Positions 1 to 8,134 of a stretch of 64,000 nucleotides of DNA are shown here, piece after piece; within the stretch, counting starts at the first letter, position 1, and each line of letters begins with the position of its first letter. The notes under the pieces are model-generated. The model did no database searches. It worked only from the letters and a program-made list of their open reading frames with translations, and had not been told where the DNA came from. Source of the stretch: Fluviirhizobium alvei (GTDB lineage: Bacteria > Pseudomonadota > Alphaproteobacteria > Rhizobiales > Rhizobiaceae); contig NZ_JAUOZU010000004.1 in assembly GCF_030551875.1 (NCBI RefSeq), forward strand, positions 21,468 to 85,467, read 5' to 3'. The position numbers were made by a program, and so were the translations under genes.

Positions 1-81
1 ATGGACAAGGTCACAGCGGCGACCTTCGTGATGGTCGCGCTCGACAAGGACGGCAAACCCACCGAAGTGCCGGCCGAATAG
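1..81 (+). CDS. C-terminal fragment, acyl-CoA thioesterase-like
   Basis: This is an open frame running in from the left edge and stopping at TAG (79-81); only 26 residues are visible. The pattern VTAATFVMVALDKDGKP followed by a Pro-containing end resembles the C-terminal strand of hot-dog-fold acyl-CoA thioesterases of the YciA type, which hydrolyse acyl-CoAs in the cytoplasm. The ATG at position 1 is probably an internal methionine. It converges with the RDD gene, whose stop begins on the very next base. The family call rests on a short stretch and is tentative. Confidence 0.5.
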   Translation: MDKVTAATFVMVALDKDGKPTEVPAE

Positions 82-912
82 TCACTTCGTCCGCACCACC
101 TCGGCATCGACGATGCCGTCATACCAGGTCCGGCCGCGCCAGATCGCAAAGGGCAGAACCCACCAGAGCAAGGCAAACAGGCCGAGTGCGAGCATGCGGA
201 GATAGTCCGCCGGGAAGGTTTTCGGTGCCGCCGCGCGTGCCTGCGCCACAAGCTCCGCCAGCGTCGGTGTCTTTCCCATCGCATAGGGCAAAAGATCGAA
301 CCAGAACGAGACCAGAAAGGCGACGATCAGAGGCACAAGCAACAGCGTTTCCCGCAGCAACGCCCGCCTGTAATCGAGCGCCCCGCCTCCGTGCCGCCGG
401 ATACTCAACTGCATCATCGCCATGCCCGGCGATCGTTTGCCGCCCGACAGAAAGAAGGCCATGATCGGCACGATGAAGAGAAGCGAGAGATCGGTTGCCG
501 GCATCGGCTCCATCGCAGCTCCGTCTGTCCCGATCTCGACCGTGACCGCGTGCGACGCAGCCTCCTGCTCCCGGGCCTGATCCTCGCCCTCCCCTGTCAT
601 CACGGACACGAGGCTCTGGCGACCGGCGAGCCCGAGAAGCGAGGTCTCGCACAGCCAGTTGCGCCGCACCGCTCCGGCTTCGGTCGGCGAGAGCCGTTCG
701 ATTTCCTCTGCCAGCTCATGACCGGCCGGCGCCGGCGCGCATTGGCTGACGCGCACGAAATCCGGCGCACCCAGATCGCGCCCGACCGTAAGCGAAATCA
801 GCGTGACGATAAAACCGGCGAGGATTCCGCTCAGAAGAAGATCGAACACAAGCGCCAGCCCACGTCTCAGAAAAAGGCGCGGCTGCGGATCGCTGGATGC
901 TATTGCTGTCAT
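82..912 (-). CDS. RDD family membrane protein
   Basis: The protein is 276 aa. An N-terminal hydrophobic helix follows an Arg-rich stretch (FLRRGLALVFDLLLSG), the region that gives RDD proteins their name. A soluble insert of about 100 residues follows, then three more hydrophobic segments, with a GGKRSPGMAMMQL turn typical of the family. RDD proteins are integral inner-membrane proteins; some affect ion or pH homeostasis, but no function can be set here. An in-frame ATG 30 bases further upstream (942) lacks a ribosome site, whereas the ATG at 912 has GGGAGG about 8 bases before it, so 912 is preferred. Confidence 0.8.
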   Translation of the reverse strand: MTAIASSDPQPRLFLRRGLALVFDLLLSGILAGFIVTLISLTVGRDLGAPDFVRVSQCAPAPAGHELAEEIERLSPTEAGAVRRNWLCETSLLGLAGRQSLVSVMTGEGEDQAREQEAASHAVTVEIGTDGAAMEPMPATDLSLLFIVPIMAFFLSGGKRSPGMAMMQLSIRRHGGGALDYRRALLRETLLLVPLIVAFLVSFWFDLLPYAMGKTPTLAELVAQARAAAPKTFPADYLRMLALGLFALLWWVLPFAIWRGRTWYDGIVDAEVVRTK

Positions 913-980
913 GGACTGGCCTCCCGGATCGGCAGGTGCCATCGCGGCTGTCCGCTGTCAACCGCAAGCCCGGCGCGCGA

Positions 981-2960
981 TCAGGCTACCTGTCGGCGGT
1001 CGCCGCTTCCCTCAAGAAAAGCCAGCGCCTGTTCAGCCGGCATGGCACGGCCATAGAGCCAGCCCTGACCGGTCTTGCAGCCCAGCATTCTGAGCGTTTC
1101 CGCTTCGCATTCGGTCTCGACCCCTTCCATCACGAGATCGATATCGAGCGAACGCCCGACGCTGACAAGCGCTGAAACCAGCGCCTGGTTGTGACGGCTC
1201 TTATCAATCCCGGCAACGAAGCTGCGGTCGACCTTCAACCGATCGATCTTGAGATCGAGCAGATAGGCAAGCGACGAATGACCCATGCCGAAATCGTCCA
1301 CCGCAACCCGGAGACCGAAGGCCTTCAACTGTTCAATTTCCGAGACGGCCTTTTTAGGATCTAGGAGCGCCTCTTCCGTGATTTCCACTTCAAAGAGGTC
1401 CGGCGACAGGCCGCTTTCACGCACCGTTTCGACAATGAGGTCCGCTGGAGAATAGTGGTTGAATTCGCGGGGCGACAGGTTCACGCCGATGGCAAGGCTT
1501 TCGCCACTTCTGCGATTGGCCTCCAGAATGAAGGCGCAGGCGCGCCGCGTTGTCATGACCGCCAGATCGCGCGACAATCCGAGATCGCTCGCCGTTGCGA
1601 CGATTTCCTCGGGATTGACGGGGCCGAGATTGGGGTGGTTCCAGCGGATCAGCGCCTCAAACCCCAGAGGCTTGCCGGTCGCCATCATCACCTGCGGCTG
1701 GAAATGAACCTCGATCTCACCGGTTTCGATTGCCGGACCGAGATCGCGCTGCAGCGTCCGCTTGATCGCGAGACGCTTGCCGAGCACGTCGTCGAACAGG
1801 CGGATGCATTTCCTGCCATCTTCCTTCGCCTTGTAGAGGGCAAGATCGGCATAGGCATAGAGGTCGCTGCTGTTGTCGGCCTGCTGGGGTGCGAACGCGA
1901 TCCCGATCGACGCCCCGACACCGGAAGGAAGTTCAGGGATCGCTTTGAAAGCGACGAGCCTCGACAGCAGCGCTTCGGCAAAGGCTACGGCGCGATCCTG
2001 ACAGGCTTCCCCCTTGACCAGCAATGCGAATTCGTCGCCGCCCAGCCGAACCGCAAGATCATTGGATCCCGCCAGCGCATCCATGCTTTCTGCCACGAAC
2101 CGGAGAACCTGGTCGCCGACATGGTGCCCATGGCCGTCATTGATCGATTTGAACTTGTCGATATCGAGGAGGATAAGAGCCACACGGCTATCGCCGCCGG
2201 CAATTGCCTGATCGACAGCCTCCATCTCGCGGTTGAAAACGGAGCGATTGGAAAGGCCCGTCAGCGGATCATTGTTGGCAATCTGCTCGAGCGCGCGGTG
2301 GGAACGACCGATTTCCCGGTTGGCCTTGGTCAGGGATTCGGCCAGCGACATGGCTCTGAGCGCCGTACCCTTGCTCTGTCGAAATCCCTTTTCGCCCAGG
2401 ACGCTGGCGCGCGCCAGCATCACCGAAAGAAGGAAGACGTTGGAGGCGATCAGGTAGTCCACCGGTCCGCCGGATTTCAGCAAAACCCAGACGATCGAGA
2501 AGACGAGCGGCGCACCAAAAGCCACCGCTTGCGGCCAATAGACGAGACTCTGGATAATGGCACCGGTCGCCATCCCCGCCAGAATGAAAATGACGTAGCC
2601 CATCGCGACCCGATTGCTGATATCGACAAAGACAATGGGAATAGGCGCCCAACTCAGGCCGCTGACGAGAGCCGCCACGGTCATGTAACGCAGCACTCCC
2701 CGCGGGTGACGCGCATAGAGCTTTTTTTTCTTGATCGCGATATTGATGACAAAACGTAACAGGGCGACGGAAAGCGTCATGCCGAGCCAAAAGCCGATGC
2801 CGGTCGCGTAGCCTTCCATCCACATGATCAGTGCGGTCGTGACTGCGATTGTAACATTGGCGCTCAGCGTCAGCCCGATATTGCCCAACACCAGTTCAGC
2901 CTGTGAAATCTGCAAGCGCAGCCGGAAATCTTTCTCTTCGTTTTCATTGGCTCGACGCAT
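981..2960 (-). CDS. Membrane GGDEF/EAL dual-domain protein
   Basis: The protein is 659 aa from the ATG at 2960. The N-terminal part carries about six hydrophobic segments and no recognisable extracellular sensor. A GGDEF domain follows (DPLTGLSN near residue 230, intact GGDEF at 307-311), then an EAL domain (intact EAL at 435-437, DDFG and KVDRSF motifs later). GGDEF domains make cyclic di-GMP and EAL domains break it down; both motif sets look intact, so either activity is possible. The frame stays open upstream to a TTG at 3062, and the start is uncertain because no strong ribosome site precedes 2960. A FixK/FNR-type palindrome (3149-3162) lies upstream. Confidence 0.9.
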   Translation of the reverse strand: MRRANENEEKDFRLRLQISQAELVLGNIGLTLSANVTIAVTTALIMWMEGYATGIGFWLGMTLSVALLRFVINIAIKKKKLYARHPRGVLRYMTVAALVSGLSWAPIPIVFVDISNRVAMGYVIFILAGMATGAIIQSLVYWPQAVAFGAPLVFSIVWVLLKSGGPVDYLIASNVFLLSVMLARASVLGEKGFRQSKGTALRAMSLAESLTKANREIGRSHRALEQIANNDPLTGLSNRSVFNREMEAVDQAIAGGDSRVALILLDIDKFKSINDGHGHHVGDQVLRFVAESMDALAGSNDLAVRLGGDEFALLVKGEACQDRAVAFAEALLSRLVAFKAIPELPSGVGASIGIAFAPQQADNSSDLYAYADLALYKAKEDGRKCIRLFDDVLGKRLAIKRTLQRDLGPAIETGEIEVHFQPQVMMATGKPLGFEALIRWNHPNLGPVNPEEIVATASDLGLSRDLAVMTTRRACAFILEANRRSGESLAIGVNLSPREFNHYSPADLIVETVRESGLSPDLFEVEITEEALLDPKKAVSEIEQLKAFGLRVAVDDFGMGHSSLAYLLDLKIDRLKVDRSFVAGIDKSRHNQALVSALVSVGRSLDIDLVMEGVETECEAETLRMLGCKTGQGWLYGRAMPAEQALAFLEGSGDRRQVA

Positions 2961-3148
2961 TTCACCGCTTTCAGGGCTGCCGGAAATCAAGATCTCAATT
3001 CTCCCGGTCGCAGGACTACTCACTCTCCTCTTAAAGGAGCCACCCCAATATTTGTTTATCAATAAGTCCTAAATTTTAGTGATTACATTTTGCAGTCATC
3101 AGAACTGCACTTGGGCGGCATGGCATTCGAGCCGCAATTCGGCTTTGA

Positions 3149-3162
3149 TTGATCATCATCAA
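3149..3162. promoter_or_regulatory. FNR/FixK-type box
   Basis: TTGATCATCATCAA matches the TTGAT-N4-ATCAA consensus of FNR/FixK regulators perfectly. It sits between the divergent GGDEF/EAL gene (minus) and the DUF486 gene (plus). Its centre is only about 39 bases before the DUF486 ATG, too close for standard activation at -41.5 in that direction. In the minus direction it would place a start site near 3114, ahead of the GGDEF/EAL gene. Binding is inferred from the sequence only. Confidence 0.5.
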
Positions 3163-3194
3163 GAGAATCATGCCGTCTGCAACGAGAACCAACC

Positions 3195-3548
3195 ATGCTG
3201 AACAGCCTCAAACTCGCTCCCCTCCTTCCGATCGCCATGCTGGTCGCGTCGAACATCTTCATGACCTTTGCCTGGTATGGTCACCTCAAGTTCAAATCCT
3301 CGCCGCTTCTGATCGCCGTCATCGGCAGCTGGGCCATCGCCTTCTTCGAATATTGCCTCGCCGTACCGGCCAACCGCATGGGCAGCGCCTACTATTCGAC
3401 CGCCCAGCTCAAGACCATCCAGGAAGTGGTCACGCTTCTGGTCTTCGCTGGTTTCTCGATCTTCTGGCTCAAGGAAAGCCTGACGATCAACCACCTCATC
3501 GGCTTTGCCCTCATTGCGCTCGGAGCCTCTTTCATCTTCCGTTCATAA
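3195..3548 (+). CDS. DUF486 (DMT-like) small membrane protein
   Basis: The protein is 117 aa, normal for DUF486. Four hydrophobic helices are visible, including the family signature SNIFMTFAWYGHLKF after the first helix and a conserved AVPANRMG loop. DUF486 proteins resemble the small multidrug/DMT transporter fold; substrate unknown. The first ATG is used; the ribosome site (GAGAACC) is weak. The gene is divergent from the GGDEF/EAL gene across a possible FixK box, and a palindromic element starts 12 bases after its stop. Confidence 0.85.
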   Translation: MLNSLKLAPLLPIAMLVASNIFMTFAWYGHLKFKSSPLLIAVIGSWAIAFFEYCLAVPANRMGSAYYSTAQLKTIQEVVTLLVFAGFSIFWLKESLTINHLIGFALIALGASFIFRS

Positions 3549-3560
3549 CCGTTTCGCTAT

Positions 3561-3827
3561 TACCAAGCGTCGATGATAGAAACCGATTGCGTGGGACCGG
3601 ACGCCTTCATCCGACGCGGAGCATACCGGAGAGCGATGCTTAAGCATCGGTCGAGGACTGCGACAAAGTCGGGGACGGATATCCGGCCCGTCCGGAGGAC
3701 CGGGCGATGTTGCCCTCCGGACTTCGTCGAAAATCCGCGCCGGACCTATTGGTCCGACTGTGGTTTTCTCCTCGCCGGAAACCAAAATCGCTCCGACGCA
3801 AGCTGTTCCTATCATCGACGCTTGGTA
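3561..3827. repeat. 267-bp inverted-repeat element, MITE-like
   Basis: The ends are a perfect 19-bp inverted repeat (TACCAAGCGTCGATGATAG at 3561-3579, its complement at 3809-3827), extended as an imperfect repeat to about 40 bp, with TA at both outer edges. Two hairpins lie symmetrically about the centre (3634-3649, CGATGCTTAAGCATCG; 3741-3756, CGGACCTATTGGTCCG). Further pairing (3661-3670 with 3720-3729) leads to a tip hairpin (3686-3690 with 3701-3705). The whole could fold as a cloverleaf. There is no credible gene inside. It looks like a non-autonomous mobile element with TA ends, but no transposase is nearby. Confidence 0.6.
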
Positions 3828-3896
3828 TAACCCTATTCTTGCCGGTATTGCGGCGTAGAATCCGGCCTCAGGCCGAAACCAAAACGAGAGCCCGCC

Positions 3897-5453
3897 ATGT
3901 CTCTGTCCATCCCCACCATGAGTGCAATCCGGTTCGGTTACGGCATCCGACCGGGGGAACCCGTCCCGAACGGCGCCAAGGATCTGATGGCGCAATTGTC
4001 GGCGGGCGCGGCGCAAGAGCTGCCCTTTCCGGCAGAAGGGATCGACGGACGTTACCAAACCATTGCCGAAATCCAGGAACGCATCTTCGGCGAGAAGGGC
4101 GAAAGCAAGGATGCGCGCCGCGAGCGGTTGAAACCGATCCGCAGCGAGATCTTCACCATCAGCGGCAACGACCTGCACCTGCGCCTCTCCCACACTGTCA
4201 CCTCGCCTTTCGGCTTCTACGAGCGCTTGGTCGCCTTCTGGATGGACCATTTTTCGGTCTCCACCCGCAAGGACCGGATGATGTATTTGTTGACGCCGCT
4301 CTACGAAGTGGAAGCGATCCGTCCGAATGTTTCGCAAACTTTTGCCGAACTGCTCCGGCAGGCCATCCTGCATCCGGCCATGCTGATCTATCTCGACCAG
4401 ATCAAATCGAGTGGACCGAACTCGCAGCGAGCCAAGCGCACCGGCCGCGGGCTCAACGAGAATCTCGGACGCGAGCTGCTGGAACTGCATACGCTCGGCG
4501 TCGATGGCGGCTATAATCAGGATGACGTGCGCAACGCCGCCCTCGTTCTCACTGGCCTTGCCATGGATCGCATGACGGGTCGGCTCGAATATCGCCGCCA
4601 GATGGCGGAACCGGCGACCATCGAACTGTTTGGCAAGAGCTATGGCGGCAAGCGCCGCTCGATCGAGGATGTGTATGCCCTTCTCGATGATCTCGCTGCT
4701 ATACCGAAGACCCGCGAACATATCTGCCGCAAGCTTGCTGTCCATTTCATATCCGATACGCCCGACCCGAAATTGGTCGAAGCGATGATCACCGCATGGT
4801 CCGACAGCGACGGCAGTCTGGAACAGGTCTATCAGGCCATGCTCGCCCATCCGGCCGCCTGGGCCGACCCGGGCGTAAAGGCCCGCCAGCCGCTCGATTT
4901 CGTCATAGCCGGCCTGCGGGCTGTAAACGTTCCTGCTTCCGCTCTCATGCAGCCGAAACGCCGCCATAATGCGGCCGCGCAAGAGGAGGCCGAAGAGGCA
5001 GATATGGCGCCTCCGGCTCCCGCAATGAACCCGAACGCTCCCTCGATGGCACGGGACCCTGACGAGGAGGAAGCGCAAGCCGAGCAGACTGCCGACAGAA
5101 TGGAGGCTATGGATAAGAACAAGAAACCCAAAATGCGACTGAGGCCACCGGTCAACCAACTCAGCATCGGCGCATTGCGCAAGCTCGGACAGCCGCTCTG
5201 GGAGCCCGCGAGTCCGGCCGGCACCGACGAGGCTTTCGCGGTTTGGATTTCCTCCAGCCAACTCACCAACCGTATTGCCTGGGCGCAACGGGTCGCCAAC
5301 CGTTTCGGCAGCCAGGCCGATCCGGCCAGCCTGCTCAAGACCGTGCTGCGTGATGCCGCCCGGCAGGACACGATCACCATCGTCTCCCAAGCACCCAATC
5401 GCCCTGCAGGCGTGGCGTTCGTGTTGGCGTCACCTGAATTTAACCGTCGCTGA
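3897..5453 (+). CDS. DUF1800 family protein
   Basis: The protein is 518 aa. The family hallmarks are present: FWMDHFSVS near residue 115 and NENLGRELLELHTLGVDGG followed by NQDDVRNAA near 180-205. A Met/Glu/Pro-rich low-complexity stretch at about 358-412 interrupts the C-terminal half. DUF1800 proteins have no established biochemical role and are usually encoded next to a DUF1501 gene, as here (11-base gap). No signal peptide is evident. The ATG at 3897 follows a weak purine-rich stretch. Probably the first gene of a three-gene unit with the DUF1501 and PAAR-like genes. Confidence 0.9.
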   Translation: MSLSIPTMSAIRFGYGIRPGEPVPNGAKDLMAQLSAGAAQELPFPAEGIDGRYQTIAEIQERIFGEKGESKDARRERLKPIRSEIFTISGNDLHLRLSHTVTSPFGFYERLVAFWMDHFSVSTRKDRMMYLLTPLYEVEAIRPNVSQTFAELLRQAILHPAMLIYLDQIKSSGPNSQRAKRTGRGLNENLGRELLELHTLGVDGGYNQDDVRNAALVLTGLAMDRMTGRLEYRRQMAEPATIELFGKSYGGKRRSIEDVYALLDDLAAIPKTREHICRKLAVHFISDTPDPKLVEAMITAWSDSDGSLEQVYQAMLAHPAAWADPGVKARQPLDFVIAGLRAVNVPASALMQPKRRHNAAAQEEAEEADMAPPAPAMNPNAPSMARDPDEEEAQAEQTADRMEAMDKNKKPKMRLRPPVNQLSIGALRKLGQPLWEPASPAGTDEAFAVWISSSQLTNRIAWAQRVANRFGSQADPASLLKTVLRDAARQDTITIVSQAPNRPAGVAFVLASPEFNRR

Positions 5454-5464
5454 AAGGAACCGAC

Positions 5465-6640
5465 ATGGCCCAGTTTACGATTTCAAGACGGTCGTTTCTT
5501 GCCTCCGCCTGCTGCGTGGCCGCGTCCCCGCTGATTACGCCGGTGAGTTTCGCCGCAACACCCGGCGAAAATCGCTTCATCACCATCGTGCTGCGCGGTG
5601 CGCTCGATGGGCTCTATCTTGTACAGCCCTATACCGAACCTCTGCTAAAAAGCTATCGCCCCGAACTGGCGCTGGATCCGTCGAATGGCCTGATCGATCT
5701 CGATGGCCAGTTCGGCCTGCATCCGGATGCCGGCGATCTCCTGCCGCTGTGGAAAAGCGGCGATCTCGGTTTCATTCACGCCGTCTCCACGCCGTATCGG
5801 AACACCCGTAGCCATTTCGATGGCCAGGACATTCTTGAAAGCGGTGCCGAGCAGGCGGCAGAAGCTGATAGCGGCTGGCTCAATCGCGCCCTTTCCGGTA
5901 TTGCGAATGTGGAGAGCCGCAAGGCGATCGATGTCAGCGCTTCAGCCGAACTCATCCTCTCCGGTCCAAATCCGATCGACGTCTGGTCTTCCCAGTCCGA
6001 CATCGCGATGAAGCCCGACGAGATGGCCTTCTTCAAGCGCCTTTATCAGAGCGATCCGGATTTTTCGAAAGTGTTCGCCGAAGCCGTCAAGACCGATGAC
6101 GACGCCGACGCAGTGTTCGGCAGCGACAAGCGCACAGGCGATGCGGCCGGTATTGCTCATCTGACGGCCGGGATGCTGCGCAAGGACTATCGCATCGCCA
6201 ATTTCTCGATCGGCGGTTGGGATACTCATGTCGGCCAGGTCTCGGTGTTCCGGCGACCATTGAAAACCCTCGTCAATGTGCTCACCACACTGAAGACCGA
6301 GCTCGGGCCAGAGATCTGGTCCAAAACCGCCATCCTCGCCATGACGGAATTCGGCCGCACCGTGCGTCAGAATGGCTCGCGGGGCACCGACCACGGCACC
6401 GGTGGCATTGCCATCATCGCCGGCGGCGCCATTCGCGGTGGCAAGGTGCATGGCCAATGGCCGGGCCTCAAGGAAAGCGCCCTGTTCGAAAACCGGGACC
6501 TGATGCCGACCGGCGATATCCGCGCCATTTCCGCATCGCTCCTGCATGCCCAGTTCGATATCGGCCGCGAAAAACTCACCAGCCAGGTTTTCCCGGGCCT
6601 CGAATTCGACCTTGCAAAACAGACCTACCTGAAAGGCTGA
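5465..6640 (+). CDS. DUF1501 family protein, Tat-exported
   Basis: The protein is 391 aa. The N-terminus has a twin-arginine signal (SRRSFLAS followed by a hydrophobic stretch and an Ala-rich cleavage region near 30), so it should be exported folded. DUF1501 features include an alkaline phosphatase/sulfatase-like core with conserved His and Asp residues: SHFDGQ near 118, GGWDTH near 255, and TEFGRT and GTDHGTGG around 300-320. The true substrate is unknown. AAAGGAAC precedes the ATG. The downstream PAAR-like gene begins 3 bases after the stop, which indicates coupled translation. Confidence 0.9.
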   Translation: MAQFTISRRSFLASACCVAASPLITPVSFAATPGENRFITIVLRGALDGLYLVQPYTEPLLKSYRPELALDPSNGLIDLDGQFGLHPDAGDLLPLWKSGDLGFIHAVSTPYRNTRSHFDGQDILESGAEQAAEADSGWLNRALSGIANVESRKAIDVSASAELILSGPNPIDVWSSQSDIAMKPDEMAFFKRLYQSDPDFSKVFAEAVKTDDDADAVFGSDKRTGDAAGIAHLTAGMLRKDYRIANFSIGGWDTHVGQVSVFRRPLKTLVNVLTTLKTELGPEIWSKTAILAMTEFGRTVRQNGSRGTDHGTGGIAIIAGGAIRGGKVHGQWPGLKESALFENRDLMPTGDIRAISASLLHAQFDIGREKLTSQVFPGLEFDLAKQTYLKG

Positions 6641-6643
6641 CAG

Positions 6644-7003
6644 ATGCCAGCGCATCGGACCAACCCGGCAAACGGCACGAAAACCTTCGGGCCGGCGCTT
6701 TGCCTGCTCGTCGCGCTTGCGCCCGGCGTAGTCCTGGCCGAACCCGTGCCGGATTGCGCACTCAAGGGCGCCCTGTCGGTCATGATCGGCGGCCGCCCTG
6801 CCCTCAGGCTTTCCGATGTCGCCCGCTGCCCGGCCGCGCTTTATGAGGTGATCCCTTCGATCCAGATCGAGGGCCAGCCGATGGTGCATTTCAAGACCGG
6901 CGCTACCGAAAAAGCCAACTGCACGGCCACGGGCGATGCGACCGTCAGTGTCGAAGGCAAACAGGCGACCCGCCTCGGCGACGTCAATTGCCAGCAGAAC
7001 TGA
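6644..7003 (+). CDS. Secreted PAAR-like domain protein
   Basis: The protein is 119 aa. A hydrophobic leader (CLLVALAPGVVLA, cleavage near residue 31) suggests export. The mature part holds short glycine-bounded repeats, MIGGRPALRLSDVARCP and VEGKQATRLGDV, that resemble PAAR-type motifs (G-x-PA-x-R-x-GD with Cys residues). Classical PAAR proteins tip type VI secretion spikes and have no signal peptide, and no such system is in the window. Its tight linkage to the DUF1501 gene suggests a shared role, which is inferred only. Its 3' end faces the DUF3137 gene. Confidence 0.65.
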   Translation: MPAHRTNPANGTKTFGPALCLLVALAPGVVLAEPVPDCALKGALSVMIGGRPALRLSDVARCPAALYEVIPSIQIEGQPMVHFKTGATEKANCTATGDATVSVEGKQATRLGDVNCQQN

Positions 7004-7021
7004 TGGCGTCCTGACCCTGGC

Positions 7022-7972
7022 CTATCCCAGCTTGCGCACCAGATGTGCGAGCGCCAACAGCACCACAAGGTCGCGGATCATCGGCTCGGCATCGCGCGCA
7101 AAGTCGATATCCTCGGTGATCGATGGCAGCGCAAAATAATCCTTCTTCGACGGCAGCAGCAGGTAGCAGGCCTTGCCATCGAGCGCCATCAGCACATCGC
7201 CGTCGCGCCAGTCGCGGGAAAAAAAGCGGAGCGCCGATGCCAGCGCGCCCTGAATGAGCGGCTGGGCAGCCGCTAAATTGCTGCTTCGAAATTCGTAGAA
7301 GGCATCGATTTCAGGATCGCCGCATTCGAGCACATCGTCGCGATTGCCGAACAGGTCGCGGACCTTCTCCTGCAGCCAGTTGCCGCGCCGGGCCACGATC
7401 AGCGTGCCGTCGAAGGGATGATCGAGCGGAAAGTGAAACACCAGCCCCTTGAAAAGCGTTGTTTCATTCTTGCCGCTGCCGCTCACCAGACTGGTCTCGA
7501 CCAGCGAGAAATCAAGCCCCTCATGGTTGCCCGAAAGAGCGTCATCATTCTTGGACCGGGTGAACCGCAAGAGCTTGAGCTGCTTCAGATCCTCGAGAAA
7601 CCAGGGCTGCTGCCCGTGGCTATAGTCAACATTCTCGACAAAGCCGAAGATCTCCGGAAACAGCCGGTAGCGCAGCACCATCTGATGGTCTTTCACCGGC
7701 TTCCAGGCGAAATCCCACACATAAAAGGCGCCGACCATGAGTAGCGCACCGGTGAATCCGAACAGACGATGCTTGGCATCGTCGTTCGCATAGGCGCCAT
7801 AGAGCAGCAGGGCCGAGAAAATGATGTAGCCGCCGAAATACATCGCCACCTGTAGATAGGCCGATGACAGGATCTGCGGTCGCTCGACATTGTATTCGTC
7901 GATCGCCGCTTCGGCGCGGGCGCGTCGTTCGGCGTCCGGCATGTACTGCCCGGAATTCGCTTTCTCCTCCAT
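7022..7972 (-). CDS. DUF3137 domain protein
   Basis: The protein is 316 aa. Two hydrophobic helices lie at about 30-50 and 60-78, followed by a soluble C-terminal region typical of DUF3137 (FLEDLKQLKLLRFTRSK, then an FKGLVFHFPL motif). The function of this family is unknown; it is a predicted inner-membrane protein. The reading frame stays open further upstream into the uvrB leader, but GGGAGG five bases before the ATG at 7972 sets the start. It is divergent from uvrB and convergent with the PAAR-like gene. Confidence 0.8.
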   Translation of the reverse strand: MEEKANSGQYMPDAERRARAEAAIDEYNVERPQILSSAYLQVAMYFGGYIIFSALLLYGAYANDDAKHRLFGFTGALLMVGAFYVWDFAWKPVKDHQMVLRYRLFPEIFGFVENVDYSHGQQPWFLEDLKQLKLLRFTRSKNDDALSGNHEGLDFSLVETSLVSGSGKNETTLFKGLVFHFPLDHPFDGTLIVARRGNWLQEKVRDLFGNRDDVLECGDPEIDAFYEFRSSNLAAAQPLIQGALASALRFFSRDWRDGDVLMALDGKACYLLLPSKKDYFALPSITEDIDFARDAEPMIRDLVVLLALAHLVRKLG

Positions 7973-8134
7973 GTACGCCTCCCATCGTACCAGGGGCCAA
8001 TGATGGAACACCGCAAAGTACTTTAGCGTTTCCGAATGATCCGCCTGTCTTGGCTGTCCGTCAAGTGCAGGTTTGTTTCCCTTTTGTACGCTTTTCGCCT
8101 TCCCTTTATTCGATTCTCTTGCCATATATCTGCC

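Noticed and set aside
3573..3830. An 85-codon frame inside the inverted-repeat element
   Set aside because: It covers the palindromic element almost exactly and has no ribosome site or recognisable sequence.
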